Below, one piece after another: positions 1 to 11,140 of a DNA stretch of 64,000 bases. Position 1 is the first letter of the stretch. Each line of letters opens with the position of its first letter. Under the pieces are notes generated by a model that saw only the letters and a program-made list of their open reading frames with translations, was not told where the DNA came from and made no database searches. Source of the stretch: Siphonodentalium dalli (taxonomy: Eukaryota; Mollusca; Scaphopoda; Gadilida; Siphonodentaliidae). The translations under genes and the position numbers were made by a program. Location of the stretch: the NCBI GenBank assembly GCA_032622095.1, contig CP136066.1, positions 146,101,559 to 146,165,558 of the forward strand, in the 5' to 3' direction.

Positions 1-957
1 TGCAGGACCTATGTCCCATGCCTACAATTCTTCTCCGGTATTATTTTCAAGCATCGTGCAGCATCGTGACGAATATATCAACTATATCTTTATTTGCGCA
101 TGTCTGTCTAGGTGTCCTCCAAATCTTAGTCTAAACCGCTAGATTGATTTGTACATTTATATATATATCTACATACTAAGTGTTGTCATCACTAAATCCA
201 GCATTCTGATTGGTCGGCGCCCACGTGGCTAGTTGCAGTTATTTCTCGGTGAATGCGCAACGGCTCATGACACCAAGCTCATAACACCATCGATACGTCA
301 TTGGGTTTGGAAAGACGAACGCGTAATGTTTTGGGCGCATTTGGACTCGCGCAGGATTGACTTAATACATCATCGGGTTTCAATATGAAGAGAAATTGTT
401 CCTATTAACTTTTGCCAAGGGTGCTATTGGGTAATTTGGGCTGTTTTTGTCACGATACACTTTTCGATTTAAATACATTTACAAAAGTGGCTTTTTCGCT
501 AAATGTATATAAATATAAGGATTAACTGTCATGTGGACTATTTTTATGGAGATGTAACCGTGAGGTAAGTGGACATAACTTGTGTAAAACCCGAAGGTCC
601 ACATGACAGTTAATCCTTATGTAAAATCCAATTGTCGTCTTTCATTTTTGCGAACTAATGTGATTATGATATCATGATTTGATCCCAATACAAAATTAAC
701 AAAAAACAAACGTCAATATTCTAACCACGTCGACTGTATATACGATTTAAAAATGATAACGTCTGAAGTAAGCGCAATTGTAAATAAATACATAAATAGT
801 TCTTTATCGGTGGGACGAATTAATCGCCACTACTTATAATCCATATAAGAATGATGTTTTGTGATGCCATTTGGATATACAATTTATGATAATACGTGTA
901 ACACATTGAGCAAGAGAATTCCCACTAAATGTCCACAGCAGAGGGTTTCATATCACT
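1..957. other. 3' flank of kelch gene, no gene seen
   Basis: No reading frame here looks coding. The only clear structure is the short hairpin at 515-620. The rest is AT-rich unique-looking sequence downstream of the minus-strand kelch gene. Confidence 0.6.
515..620. repeat. Perfect short inverted repeat
   Basis: A 24-base arm at 515-538 is repeated exactly in inverted form at 597-620, with a 58-base loop between. The arm contains GGATTAACTGTCATGTGGAC. It may be a tiny foldback element or an RNA hairpin. No target duplication was identified. Confidence 0.8.
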
Positions 958-1459
958 TTAAAGATACGGTTGGCCTTGGCGGTGGGTATCCAGTGAAAAT
1001 ATTTCCACCCGTCAAAAACCGCCACAAACAGAAAGAACATCAAAATGTAGACAGACTTTGTCCGTATACAAATAAGAAATATCGCATAAACTGTATGGTA
1101 TTGACATATGTTTGACCATTGTTATGTAAACAAAAGCATAAAAAGTTACTTTCCTGGTGTTTGTTTATATTATGATGGTAAACATAAAGAGCGTTCTTTG
1201 TTGTTGAATTCCTGATATGGAATTAATAAAGAGCGTTTATGCCATTTACGTGTGATTAGCCAGTAGCATTCTGCTGTCTTCTGTAACACAATCATACTCT
1301 TGCTTAGGTAAACTATGGTAGGTTTTGGTGATAACATGCTGTTTACGCGATGGTCATGGTATATATGAACGAAACTGTATGCGTTTTAATGTTTTTCTGT
1401 TTACGGTGATTGGAACAAATATGAATATTTTCGACAACAAAGGCCGCACGTGCCTTTAA
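958..1459 (+). mobile_element. TTAA-bounded MITE, family 1, copy 1
   Basis: The copy runs from TTAAAGATACGG to its inverted counterpart CGTGCCTTTAA, so both ends sit on TTAA, the target used by piggyBac-type transposases. It is 502 bases, exactly the length of the inverted copy at 12796-13297. Further copies lie at 20178-22019 (split by a hAT insertion) and 61440-61960. The internal motif AATAAAGAGCGTT occurs in each copy. No transposase is encoded, and the short frames inside are repeat shadows. The superfamily is an inference from the TTAA ends alone. Confidence 0.75.
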
Positions 1460-1792
1460 CCTGGGCAACGCCGGGTAACCCTGCTAGTAGGCATATATAC
1501 ACTGAAGGTCTCGTTGAATAAAATTTGACTAAAAAAAACTGTACACAACAGTTGTGCAAATACTGATTGACTTTGACTGAAAAAGTTGACCAACGTCGAG
1601 GAGTCATCAATTCTTTGTTATTCTGTGGAATAATTATTGGGGGGGGGGTAACCCCCGGATGGTCGTGGGCCCCTTTGTTATTTTGTGATACAATTTGATT
1701 CATCTCTGCATTGTCTGTGATGTCCACGAAATTAGAAACTCGTCTTCGAAAGGTTTACTCTGTAATGAGGTGATGAACTTTTGAAGTTCTGA

Positions 1793-1932
1793 CCACAGGT
1801 CCCCGGAACAAAACTTGACCCCACCCCGATAATACTTAATCCTATAAGATTAATTATTATTGAGGGTGGGATCAATTGGTATAGGATTAATTGTTATTGG
1901 GGTGGGGTAAAATTTAGTTCTGGGACCTGTGG
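1793..1932. mobile_element. Small palindromic MITE (CCACAGGTCC ends)
   Basis: The left arm starts CCACAGGTCCCCGGAAC and the right arm ends with its diverged complement, GGACCTGTGG. A related palindrome lies at 35559-35669 and shares the GAACAAAA(C/T)TTGACCCCACCC segment. No coding capacity. Confidence 0.65.
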
Positions 1933-2087
1933 TTAACAACTCTGATACACATATTGGCTGTCTCCTCCCATTTGGATTGTTGCAGTTCTATATAGATCCA
2001 AAAGTAATGGGGTACCGTATGGATTAAACATCTCGAATCGACTACCATCATATATGATGGTATAAATATTTGTATTGATTTTAACAT

Positions 2088-2093
2088 TTTATT
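2088..2093 (-). terminator. Poly-A signal of the kelch gene
   Basis: AATAAA on the minus strand lies about 100 bases beyond the stop codon of the last kelch exon. Position and motif fit a cleavage and polyadenylation signal, but the cleavage site itself is not visible. Confidence 0.55.
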
Positions 2094-2189
2094 ATCATAA
2101 GGGTTTTTAAACATGTTTGCTTTTTCGTCTGTAGTGATATGGTGATACATTCGATCAGTACACTACAGAATGAAAATATAAACAATTTT

Positions 2190-2410
2190 TCACCAAAAAA
2201 TCCACTTTTCATACAGAAAGTAGTCCATGAAATTAAAATCTGTATTCGTCATCGGGACCTCCAATATAACACATTCTACATCATTGAAATTTCCGACTGG
2301 TAGTTGAAACACGTCTTTCCATTTTCTCGTGCTAGTGTCATAAGAGTCAACAGCTTTGATTCCATAATCTCTCGTGTAACTTTTTCCGCCAAGAACGTAC
2401 ACACTCTTCC
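2190..2410 (-). CDS. Kelch gene, exon 5 (last): propeller blade 6 and tail
   Basis: This is the terminal coding exon of a kelch-repeat protein. It follows the acceptor TTATTTCCAG, and its first two bases complete a glycine codon begun in exon 4. It encodes the end of blade 5 (KSVYVLGG) and blade 6 (VDSYDTSTRKWKDVF), followed by VECVILEVP and a short aromatic tail ending WIFW, then TGA. The YD(x6)W spacing and the double glycine are the kelch signature. An open frame continues upstream of the acceptor but is intronic. An AATAAA lies 100 bases downstream. Such propellers usually bind substrates for cullin-3 ubiquitin ligases or bind actin. Which one applies here cannot be told. Confidence 0.85.
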
Positions 2411-2466
2411 CTGGAAATAAAACAGTTAATAGTTCATGCCGGAGCTGCATTGGCACAGCATTAAAG

Positions 2467-2636
2467 ACCCTGTGCCAGTGTATTCTCTTATATCTGCGAG
2501 TCTGGCATAGGGAGCTTCACATATATATAAGAGAATACATAGGCTTACAAGGTCAAGGTAAATATTGTTTTTTAGTACAATATATTATCTATATATGCGA
2601 AGCTCACATATATAAGAGAATGCATTGGCACAGGGT
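2467..2636. mobile_element. Degenerate relative of the TA-bounded palindromic element
   Basis: It begins ACCCTGTGCCAGTG and ends GCATTGGCACAGGGT. These are the same inner inverted repeats, with a TCTCTTATAT stem, as in the elements at 13407-13872 and 58733-59167. The outer TGACCCGCC ends are missing, so this is an old or truncated copy. Confidence 0.65.
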
Positions 2637-5316
2637 TTTCGCAAAATTTTAGGAAGCTCGAGAGATCCATGCAGTCATGGAAGGGTCAATTGGCAGATTA
2701 TGGTATAGATATAACCTTCATTCTTCACTTCGCTGTTTTGTAAAATTGGTAAACATGCACCGTACAATTGGTCTTAATTCGGAATGAGGAACAGCCTACG
2801 TATACAATATGCACACAAATTAAGGCTATACGTTCATACCAGCAGACAACTTCACACTTAAAGTCTCACAATGAGACTTTTTCCGCAACAATAATTTTTT
2901 TTCCGAGTTATCCCCCTGCATAGCTTTTTTATATTATAATAGGTTGGCGATTATTGCAATACGATAGAGGAACACTCTGACTTTCGTACTCAGATTCATA
3001 CATTTTTGTACCTCGCTTGCCTGACTGAAATTTTACGGGGAAATGGCTAATTTGGATTTATTTGTCGTTCTAGATATGGTTATTGTGCCTTTTATCATTC
3101 CTTTTCATGAAAACAAATTAAAAACAAGTCGAATATGTTATGATAATTTTTAAACATTCTTGTGCATGAAATTGGGGATAAATTGTTCCCAGAGTTAGAG
3201 TACGTTATTTCACAGTCCGTATTCGCCACCCCTGCACATTCGCAATGCGCAGCCGAACTTCCGGTGTGGAATTTTTATGTGTTAAAAATAAATAGTTTTT
3301 TCATCTGTCATATCTGCTTGTTTCGTTCATTATTCGCAGAAAATGTGTATCTCATTCTTTCGTGTACATAACGGATTAGATATAGACTGTTTTAACCCGT
3401 TTGGATGTTAGAAATACCGCTTAATTATCAGAAAATATCATGTGAAGTGACGGGACCAATCCGAATATCGCACACTGGACTTTCACTTTGTGAAGTTGGT
3501 CAACATGACCGCTTTCGCAGATTGCTGCTTCCAGCGTAGAAGGATACGCACTACGTTCATGACTGAACTAACACTGGACTGGTCACAGACACTGTGTGTG
3601 AGTCACTGAGTGTGGCAGGTCAGGCTATGCCGTATTCAACTGTTATTATCATGGACATTGACTCGAATAAGTGAATAGCACTGATTGACCCAAGGCAATG
3701 GAAGAATGCAAACAATGTGAATGTAATGATTATTGCAAAATATGATGATTATAGTTCTATTCTGGACTCCTCAGCCCTTCAATGCTGAAATGCAGTCAAC
3801 GCTGACGCCGTAAAAGGTCATTGAATGTTCAGAATTCAGATTCTATCATTCTGCATAGTACATTAGACTGATTAGAAGTACAGTAGCTACATGTGTGTGA
3901 ACTTGTGAAGGGTAGAACATGATATGGAGATTGGAGAATCAGAATGGCAATGGCACCACTCACCAGTGTCAGTGAATCGAGTGAGGATGTTGACCAAACA
4001 TGTCATGAAACATGCAGACATGGACAATGCTGTGAAATGGATTATAATTCACCAGACTCCCGGATCATGATCATAAGTTACCGGTACATACTAGTAACAT
4101 TCCGCCTTTGATCATTAGATCAAGACTAAACCAGACTTGGATAATGAGTAATGGACAAAGACAGTTACATGTTACACATGCGGCTGCACATGGTTTTGAT
4201 TCATTAAAATTATTTTGTAAAAATCATGAACTTATGTTATCAAAATCTATGACTAACAGTGATCACCAAAGTCACTTACTGGTACATTGTTTATGCCAAA
4301 CAACAGGTCTGACACAACTTGAATTCCATTGTACCGGTACATGTACCATATATATTCAACTATTATGAAGTGGTGAAAATATCTCATGTACGGTACCTAC
4401 TACATGTACTAAGTACAGTATATATATCGGTGCTGGCATTTTTGATTATTTAACTGATTTACTTGTACTGGTAGTTAGAATTTTGAAATCATCTTGGTGA
4501 GAAGTTATTTATAATGTCATTCAAATGGCATACCGGTACATGCACATGTACTTCTGCCATTATGAAATAAACAGGTCTCCTGTAATAAGCTGTAGAATTC
4601 TTTTTATATTGGAATATGATGCCTTCTCATTTGCTCTGTTAAAATTATAGTGTTATATATATGTACATTTTAAGTGGTTGTGCATTACGAAGTGAGATGA
4701 TTCCATGAAGTTTTAGTAAAAATAGAGAAAACCTGGAGTTTACGTATATACCGTACCAGTATACATTGTGTATGGTAGTACAATTAAGATATAATACATG
4801 TAGTTGAATATCACTATGATAGTTGAATTCAAGAAGAGCCAGACTTGATAATGACTTACTCATATTAGCATCTACATGTACTAGTAACGGTACTCTCATG
4901 TGCAATAATAGTGTCAATAATATGATAGTGTCAACACTGTTATTATATTTGGAGAACACTTCCCATGATCAGATCACTAAGAGACATAGAGTGAAATTGC
5001 TGTGGTTACTATTATTAATTTTAGCTAAAAAATCCCACCATCACTATTATTAGTTTGTCTCTATTATTACGCAACTTAGAGGATGTTGTCTGAATGAACT
5101 ATCATTTATTATATTACCTGATGTATCAGAACAAATTAAAAAGGTAATAAACAGGCCAGACACCTACATGTACAGTATGGTCGGTTCCAGTACTGCTAGT
5201 GTTATTGTACCAGTACTGTTTATATTCAGTACTAGGAAAATTTAATGAAAGTTATGCAACGAATGATTGTGTAGGCCTACTGATGTTAAAAGGAGTATAA
5301 ATTTAAAATGACCTTG

Positions 5317-5375
5317 CCACTTTAACAAACACATCGCTATTGATATAATACTCAATAATGAGTTTGTTAAAGTGG
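5317..5375. repeat. Short hairpin
   Basis: CCACTTTAACAAAC at 5317-5330 pairs perfectly with GTTTGTTAAAGTGG at 5362-5375. No other function is evident. Confidence 0.6.
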
Positions 5376-5570
5376 TGCGCTCGTTTTAAATTAACATGGA
5401 GAATATAGCAATTCATGTGGGTCCAATATGTGTACATATACATGTATACCGGTACACGCAGAGCTGATTGATTTACAATTATGGCTTTCATTATATCGTA
5501 GACAAGGTGTGGGATGTTTCTTTCATTTTCAGATGCGGTTAAAATTATTCATCAGGTTCACTGATTGTAG

Positions 5571-5607
5571 CTGGGACTAATACATGTATAACATATATTA
5601 GTCCCAG
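5571..5607. repeat. Mini-hairpin with CTGGGACTAATA arms
   Basis: CTGGGACTAATA is repeated inverted within 37 bases. A second hairpin with nearly the same arms lies near 6981-7018. They may be minimal foldback relics of one family. Confidence 0.5.
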
Positions 5608-5643
5608 ATTGTAGTGGGGTTGAGATATGGTTGCTGTTAGATC

Positions 5644-6183
5644 TTAAAGGTACTCAATCCGAATTAACGGTCGCAAATTACTATTTCCTTGACTTCGGGG
5701 GTAAAAAATATTTGATTCGAGTCGAGGAACCCACCCACCACAGCTCAGAGTGATCAGATATCGATGTTATAAATCTATTATTTTAATTTAAGTGGCCCAA
5801 TAGACAGTCAACGAGAAGAATTTCATTGACCAAATTGCGGGCAAAGATGGATAACTCTAAAATCAAGTGGCTTTTTGTGTCAGATATTTGACAAACCGGC
5901 AAAATAGAAAGTCATCGAGAAGAATTTCATTGACCAAATTGCGGGCAAAGATGGATAACTCTAAAATCAAGTGGCTTTTTGTGTCAGATATTTGACAAAC
6001 CGGTAAATTTCGTTGAACATAATGTTGATAAATAACAGGTTTTGTGCAATTTTATACTATAGTTGATGGTGCTTTTCATTATTTTTGGGCAATTATTAGA
6101 TTCTGAAAACTGAAGCGTCATTTCAAAAAATGTTGTTGTTGGAATGTGATTATATGGGGACCCTCTGATCGGATTAAGTACCG
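5644..6183 (+). mobile_element. Dispersed TIR element, family 3, copy 1
   Basis: The ends TTAAAGGTACTCAATCCGA and TCGGATTAAGTACC form an imperfect inverted repeat. Relatives lie at 54837-55227 (inverted, both ends on TTAA) and around 63168-63600. They share the segment TTCCTTGACTTCGGGGG and a GATTCGAGTCGAGGAACCC stretch. The interior carries a 104-base tandem duplication (about 5800-6003). Confidence 0.65.
5800..6003 (+). repeat. 104-base tandem duplication inside family 3 element
   Basis: The unit containing CATTGACCAAATTGCGGGCA and GATAACTCTAAAATCAAGTG is present twice in a row with almost no differences. The related copy at 63168-63600 carries only one unit. Confidence 0.85.
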
Positions 6184-6489
6184 GTACCTGTAAGAGATTT
6201 TATGGTATCTGGAACATTTCATATTTAATTACATGTAGCATGGCATTCAGAAATATGATATGTCGCCTTGAGGCAAAAAATTATATTACCATATTTATGG
6301 TAGTGATCGCCTACAATCCCTACATGTATTGACCAAAATGGACAGGATTACATTTTTCTCTTGTCTTGTCTATTTCATTCCTAACTTAGAAGTATGTCGA
6401 TCTGGTAAATAATTGACTGGAGAGAATAGCATTTATGTCTTGGCCACTAACTGGGAGCTGTGATAATAATAGTAAGTTATCGTTGGAGA

Positions 6490-6513
6490 CCCCCCCCCCC
6501 CCCCCCCCCCCCC
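6490..6513 (+). repeat. Poly-C tract
   Basis: An uninterrupted run of about 24 C. Similar C or G runs at 17528-17543, 20505-20800 and 51770-51788 also lie in or beside transposon debris. Confidence 0.9.
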
Positions 6514-6559
6514 TCCCACAATGGAGATCTCTAGTCGCATCCATGTAGCCAATGTGTCT

Positions 6560-6935
6560 TATACCTTATAACCGGGGAGGTGGCTACATGTAGATGGTCC
6601 CCATTGGTGGGTGGTTGGGAAACTTGGGTTTGTCCACCTTGACATTTTCAAATGTACGTACCTTGAACCAGACCAAAGTCAAATGTTCTTGAAATACTAC
6701 TTTGCACCCCCCCTCCCCCCCACCCCCCCAGTTGAATTTTCCAAATGGTACCTCAAACATTTCCAACTGAAATGTCCAACCTGACACCCTCTAAACCTAA
6801 ATTGTTCAACCGATAGCCATTCCGACCAAACTTTGGACCAAAAGTAGAAGAATATACTGCTGTTGGTCTAAAAACAACACATTCCCCCCACTAAATACTG
6901 GTTGGAAAATCAAACAATCAATAATATATATTGTT
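6560..6935. mobile_element. Diverged hAT-family fragment
   Basis: It contains TTCCAACTGAAATG, a CCATTCCGACCAAACTTTGGACC segment and a CCCCCCACTAAATACTGGTTGG segment. These match the interior of the complete hAT element at 20440-21786 and the copy around 35240-35430. Ends are not recognisable. Confidence 0.5.
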
Positions 6936-7038
6936 TGTATCTCAGGATGTCTACTGTTCACATTTCTACCTACATGTAGCTGGGACTAATATATTATTAT
7001 ATATTATATGAGTCCCAGTCTCTAGTAAGCTATTATTA

Positions 7039-8287
7039 TGGGAGGCCAAATTCACATTTAATAATCAATTGCGCTTAAGCGCAATCATTGCGCTTAAGCG
7101 TAATTATTTGCGCTTAAGCGCAATTCATGGTTATATGTAACAAAACACCCCTGGTGAATAAATAGGTTTCTCCATAACTTAGCATTAACTCCTATTGACA
7201 TGTCACTTCTTGGTTTCATTGGTTTGGATGGGTAGGGAGCTAGCCCAACTTCTTTATCAAAATGGCTGACTCGCAATAGTCTCACCTTCTGTTTTAGTTG
7301 GAGCGATTCGTGATAGCATTATATTATCTTCGGTATATATTAGTTGGGGCTACTTGCAATAGCATTACTTTCTGTATTAGTCGGGGCGACATTGATTTTC
7401 TAAAATTTTCGAGTATACAGGCACACCATATGAGGGAAGCAAGCCCTCGGTGACACCACATTCACACTATATGATCATGGAAATACTATAGATTTGTGCA
7501 AGAGCTGCTGATTTAATAAGAAAAACTAGAGCTTCAGGACTGAGACATCAAAGCTCCAGTAATTACACACCATTTTTTGGACAGGGATCAGCTGCAGGGA
7601 TGCTGATAATATGAAAATAGAGTTTTTTTCCCCCTGATTTAAGTCAATAAGTAAACCATACATTAATGCTCTAATTAATCGACTCCTTAACCACAGCAGA
7701 ATTATGGATAACTTTTCAGGATTTAGTCGGAAATATGGCTTGTTGCCATTCATCGGAAAGCTCTCGAGAGCTTTTCGATGAATGGCAACAAGCCATATTT
7801 CCGACTAAATCCTGAAAAGTTACCCATAATTCTGCTGTGGTTAAGAAGTCGATTAAATAGAGCATTACTGTATGAGGTAAGAAAGCCCTCATGCAGTGAC
7901 ACAGCATGCATGTATAGGATATTACCATAGTAAAGGCTAAAATCTGTGCAAAAATACATTAAAAACATCATACAAAACATTCCTAGAGTTCCGGGAAGGC
8001 GACATCAATTCTTTGGATAGAGGGATGCTGATAATATGTAATTAGGGGATTCTCCTTGTTGAACACATACCCACAGTTTGACTGGTGAGTACAGGTCAAA
8101 ATTAGCCCAATGCTCATCTTGTGTTGCTAGGTGATACACCAGGTCATGCTAATAGTTTATGGGTAGGTTAGATAGTAGTCACAATTTCGCTTAAGCGCAA
8201 TTGATTGCGCTTAAGTGCAATTAAGCGTAATTAATTACGCTTAAGCGTAATGGCAATTCATTATTAAATGTGAATTTGGCCTCCCAT
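7039..8287. mobile_element. TIR element with GCGCTTAAGCGC subterminal arrays
   Basis: The left end, GGGAGGCCAAATTCACATTT at 7040, returns inverted at 8264-8285, giving inverted repeats of about 26 bases. Immediately inside both ends are arrays of the palindrome TTGCGCTTAAGCGCAA: three copies on the left, four or five variants on the right. The interior is partly duplicated: TATGAGG..AAGCCCTC occurs at 7430 and again at 7871. One interior junction is occupied by the palindromic element at 7661-7870. No transposase frame. Target duplication not clear. Confidence 0.7.
7661..7870. mobile_element. Palindromic TA-bounded MITE, copy 1
   Basis: This near-perfect palindrome of 210 bases is flanked by TA on both sides, as in Tc1/mariner insertions. 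The arms start CATTAATGCTC and CAGTAATGCTC. Each arm carries GGATTTAGTCGGAAATATGG and meets at a short central loop. Copies lie at 36190-36365 and 55951-56150. The arms of this copy differ at a few positions (for example GGATAAC versus GGGTAAC). It is inserted inside the 7039-8287 element. Confidence 0.85.
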
Positions 8288-8318
8288 ATATTATATGTTT
8301 TGGGTTGGGAGGTAGGCC

Positions 8319-8575
8319 TACCACCCGGGGGTGATACGTGGTGGCTAGGAGTGTTTTTAGGTGGTATTTAGGGCGGGCCACCCACACATTCCGTTAAATC
8401 GGTCGAAATCCTTACCATTCTCGAAAATGGTCCATACCCAATTTTCACCCCTCGGGGTGGTACCACCCGCGGGGGGTGATGGGTGGAGGTCGGGGTGTTT
8501 CTATGTGGTATTTGGGGCGGGCCACACACCCATGCCGTCAAGTCAGCCGAAAGCGACATTTTTGAAAATAAGGAA
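8319..8575 (+). repeat. Two-unit tandem repeat, GC-rich
   Basis: A unit of about 142 bases starting TACCACCCG.GGGTGAT and containing GGTATTT.GGGCGGGCCAC is present twice with moderate divergence. Open frames across it are repeat shadows. Confidence 0.7.
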
Positions 8576-8828
8576 TATATATATAGGGAAGGGAATAAGT
8601 TCCAAATGTCATGATCGTTGTGATAGCGCCATATACAAATGTCTGCCATTAGCATGAATTGTAATTCGCCAGACACAAAGAATGATGAGGCGATCAGCAT
8701 AATAATTGCATTAGAATATCAATTGTATGGAATACTATTATGGCCACTTCCTAATGGCGCTTACGGTGCGCGCCGAAAGCGACAAAAAGTGTGCCAACGC
8801 GCCGAAAGCGACAAATGTGCGTCGTTAC

Positions 8829-9621
8829 GGTGCATGGCGGAATCTAGACCGTATACTATATAGATTGAAATTTGAGATATATGATGCATGTTTTTGCCGA
8901 CTGGCCCACAAAATGACTCGTTCCCAATCTATATGTTACCAATTCCAACAGTCTCATAATGATCCGACCAAAGTTACAACCTGTAGCCTATGCCAATGGA
9001 AATTGTCGACGGACGTACTTGTGTTCGGAAACCACTGGCGATGGATACCAACCCATGGAAAATTGGCAATATCTCAACTTGAATTTTCATGTTCAGCAGC
9101 TTGAGCTAAAATGCATTCTGAAATAGCGTTTTATTTATCAAATTATGCAGCTTCTCATGTCTCAGCCACAAATAATGATAATCCTATTTATTCGAACAAC
9201 GTATTCGGAAACACACATGAATAGTACTACCACTGGCCCCTGGCACAAATTGGTCATAATACTAAAAGTACATATATATAAGACACAGGGGTCCGGGAAT
9301 TTTTTTTATTATATTATTTTTAGGGTCACATTCCCCACTTTAAAGAAATAACACCAAGCTTGGTGAAAATGGCTTCAAAATCACAATTTTTTCAAAATAC
9401 CAAATGTGTTGACAGGACTGCCCCCTTCCTTAAATAGTATAATAGTCTTTAAAACTAACATCCATAAAATGGGATAAAGCAAAACAAGTTTTAAAAATCC
9501 ATTCCCAAATTCCGGCCAAAAAATGATCGATTTTTTAATAATCTGCCGATCTGCCCGTCCGTTTGATCGCCTATATATAGCAACAGTTATAAACATTATC
9601 AGCGCCCTTAATCCCCGGGTT
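8829..9621 (+). repeat. 793-base direct repeat, copy A
   Basis: From GGTGCATGGCGGAATCTAG to CTTAATCCCCGGGTT this segment is repeated at 9888-10674. The first 500 or so bases are almost identical in the two copies, but the last 300 differ at roughly one base in ten. The 125-residue frame inside is conserved only because the copies are nearly identical. It matches nothing I recognise. Confidence 0.85.
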
Positions 9622-9662
9622 GGAATATCATTGGTGTGGAATACTATTAGGAACATTAGGAA

Positions 9663-9948
9663 ACATATATCTCAAATTTCAATCTATATATAGTATACGG
9701 GCTAGATGCCGCCACCGAAAACGACAAAATGTGCGATATTAACGCATGTTTCGACGCGCAGAAAGCGACAAAAAGTGCGCCATTAGTAACGCGCCGAAAG
9801 CGACAAAATGTGCGTCGTTACGGCGCACGTTTTGTCGCTTTCGGCGCGCCGAAACATGCGCTAATATCGCACATTTTGACGCTTTCGGTGCATGGCGGAA
9901 TCTAGCCCGTATACTATATAGATTGAAATTTGAGATATATGATGCATG
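9663..9948. repeat. Foldback spacer between direct repeats
   Basis: The left arm (from about 9663) contains the reverse of the start of copy B, including the stretch around CAAATTTCAATCTATATATAG. The palindrome closes near 9806 in GCGCCGAAAGCGACAAAATG and its complement. Similar GCCGAAAGCGACAAA units occur at 8775-8815, before copy A. Confidence 0.75.
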
Positions 9949-10674
9949 TTTTTGCCGACTGGCCCACAAAATGACTCGTTCCCAATCTATATGTTACCAA
10001 TTCCAACAGTCTCATAATGATCCGACCAAAGTTACAACCTGTAGCCTATGCCAATGGAAATTGTCGACGGACGTACTTGTGTTCGGAAACCACTGGCGAT
10101 GGATACCAACCCATGGAAAATTGGCAATATCTCAACTTGAATTTTCATGTTCAGCAGCTTGAGCTAAAATGCATTCTGAAATAGCGTTTTATTTATCAAA
10201 TTATGCAGCTTCTCATGTCTCAGCCACAAATAATGATAATCCTATTTATTCGAACAACGTATTCGGAAACACACATGAATAGTACTACCACTGGCCCCTG
10301 GCACAAATTGGTCATAATACTAAAAGTACATATATATAAGACACAGGGGTCCGGGAATTTTTTTTATTATATTATTTTTAGGGTCAAATTCCCCATTTTA
10401 AAGAAATAACACCAAGCTTGGTGAAAATGGCTTCAAAATCAATTTTTTTTCAAAATACCAAATTTGTTGACAGGACTGCCCCTTCCTTAAATATTATAAT
10501 AGTCTTCAACACTAACATCCATAAAATAGGATGAAGCAAAACAAATTGTAAAAATCTATTCCCAAATTCAAAAACATTTCGATTTTTTTTTTAATCTGCC
10601 GATCTGCCACTCCGTTTGATCGCCTATATATAGCCAAAGTCATAAACATTATTAGCGCCCTTAATCCCCGGGTT
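9888..10674 (+). repeat. 787-base direct repeat, copy B
   Basis: Second copy of the 8829-9621 unit, offset by 1059 bases. A single substitution (GACC to GCCC) marks the start, and differences accumulate only after about position 10380. The two copies with a foldback between them could be one composite element, but no flanking target duplication was seen. Confidence 0.85.
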
Positions 10675-11140
10675 ACGTGTATGATATGACCCTATGACCA
10701 CATTTTCAGAGGGGTTAAGTCGTTTTGTCGCCTTTTTCCGGACAGACACACGAACTCAATTTATTTTTATTAGTAAAGGTTAGTGCTAATGTCACTACAT
10801 GTATATATTTGCACGCGTGACACCCCGTCAACAACCCCGCCATCGCTAATGTACGTCCCTAACCTCGGCACAGAAACTGACCAACATCCCGCGTCTGGAC
10901 GTCGCCTTGATATGAATCTTGAAAGCATAATTTCGAGTTTTACTATACGAGTATAGGCTGCACTTTCAAGAATGAACAGTCCGTAGCTGCAGGTAAAATA
11001 AAGTCCATCCTGATTACGATGCGGCAAACTAACTTCATTTATATTATTCGATTAATACAAGCCATTACTCTTTTCATCATTACTATCAATAAAACACGAA
11101 TTATGCATGCACGCAAGAAACAGGTCTGTTGTGACAAACG

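Noticed and set aside
861-1115. 84-codon frame at the left edge of a family 1 element
   Set aside because: It overlaps the MITE, and the other copies of the element do not keep the frame.
9746-10162. 138-codon frame conserved with 8727-9104
   Set aside because: The two match because the underlying direct repeats are almost identical at the DNA level. There is no sign of protein-level constraint or a known family.
10770-11027. Minus-strand frame considered as the missing kelch exon
   Set aside because: The splice-compatible frame hits a stop, and the true missing blade was found at 11513-11671.
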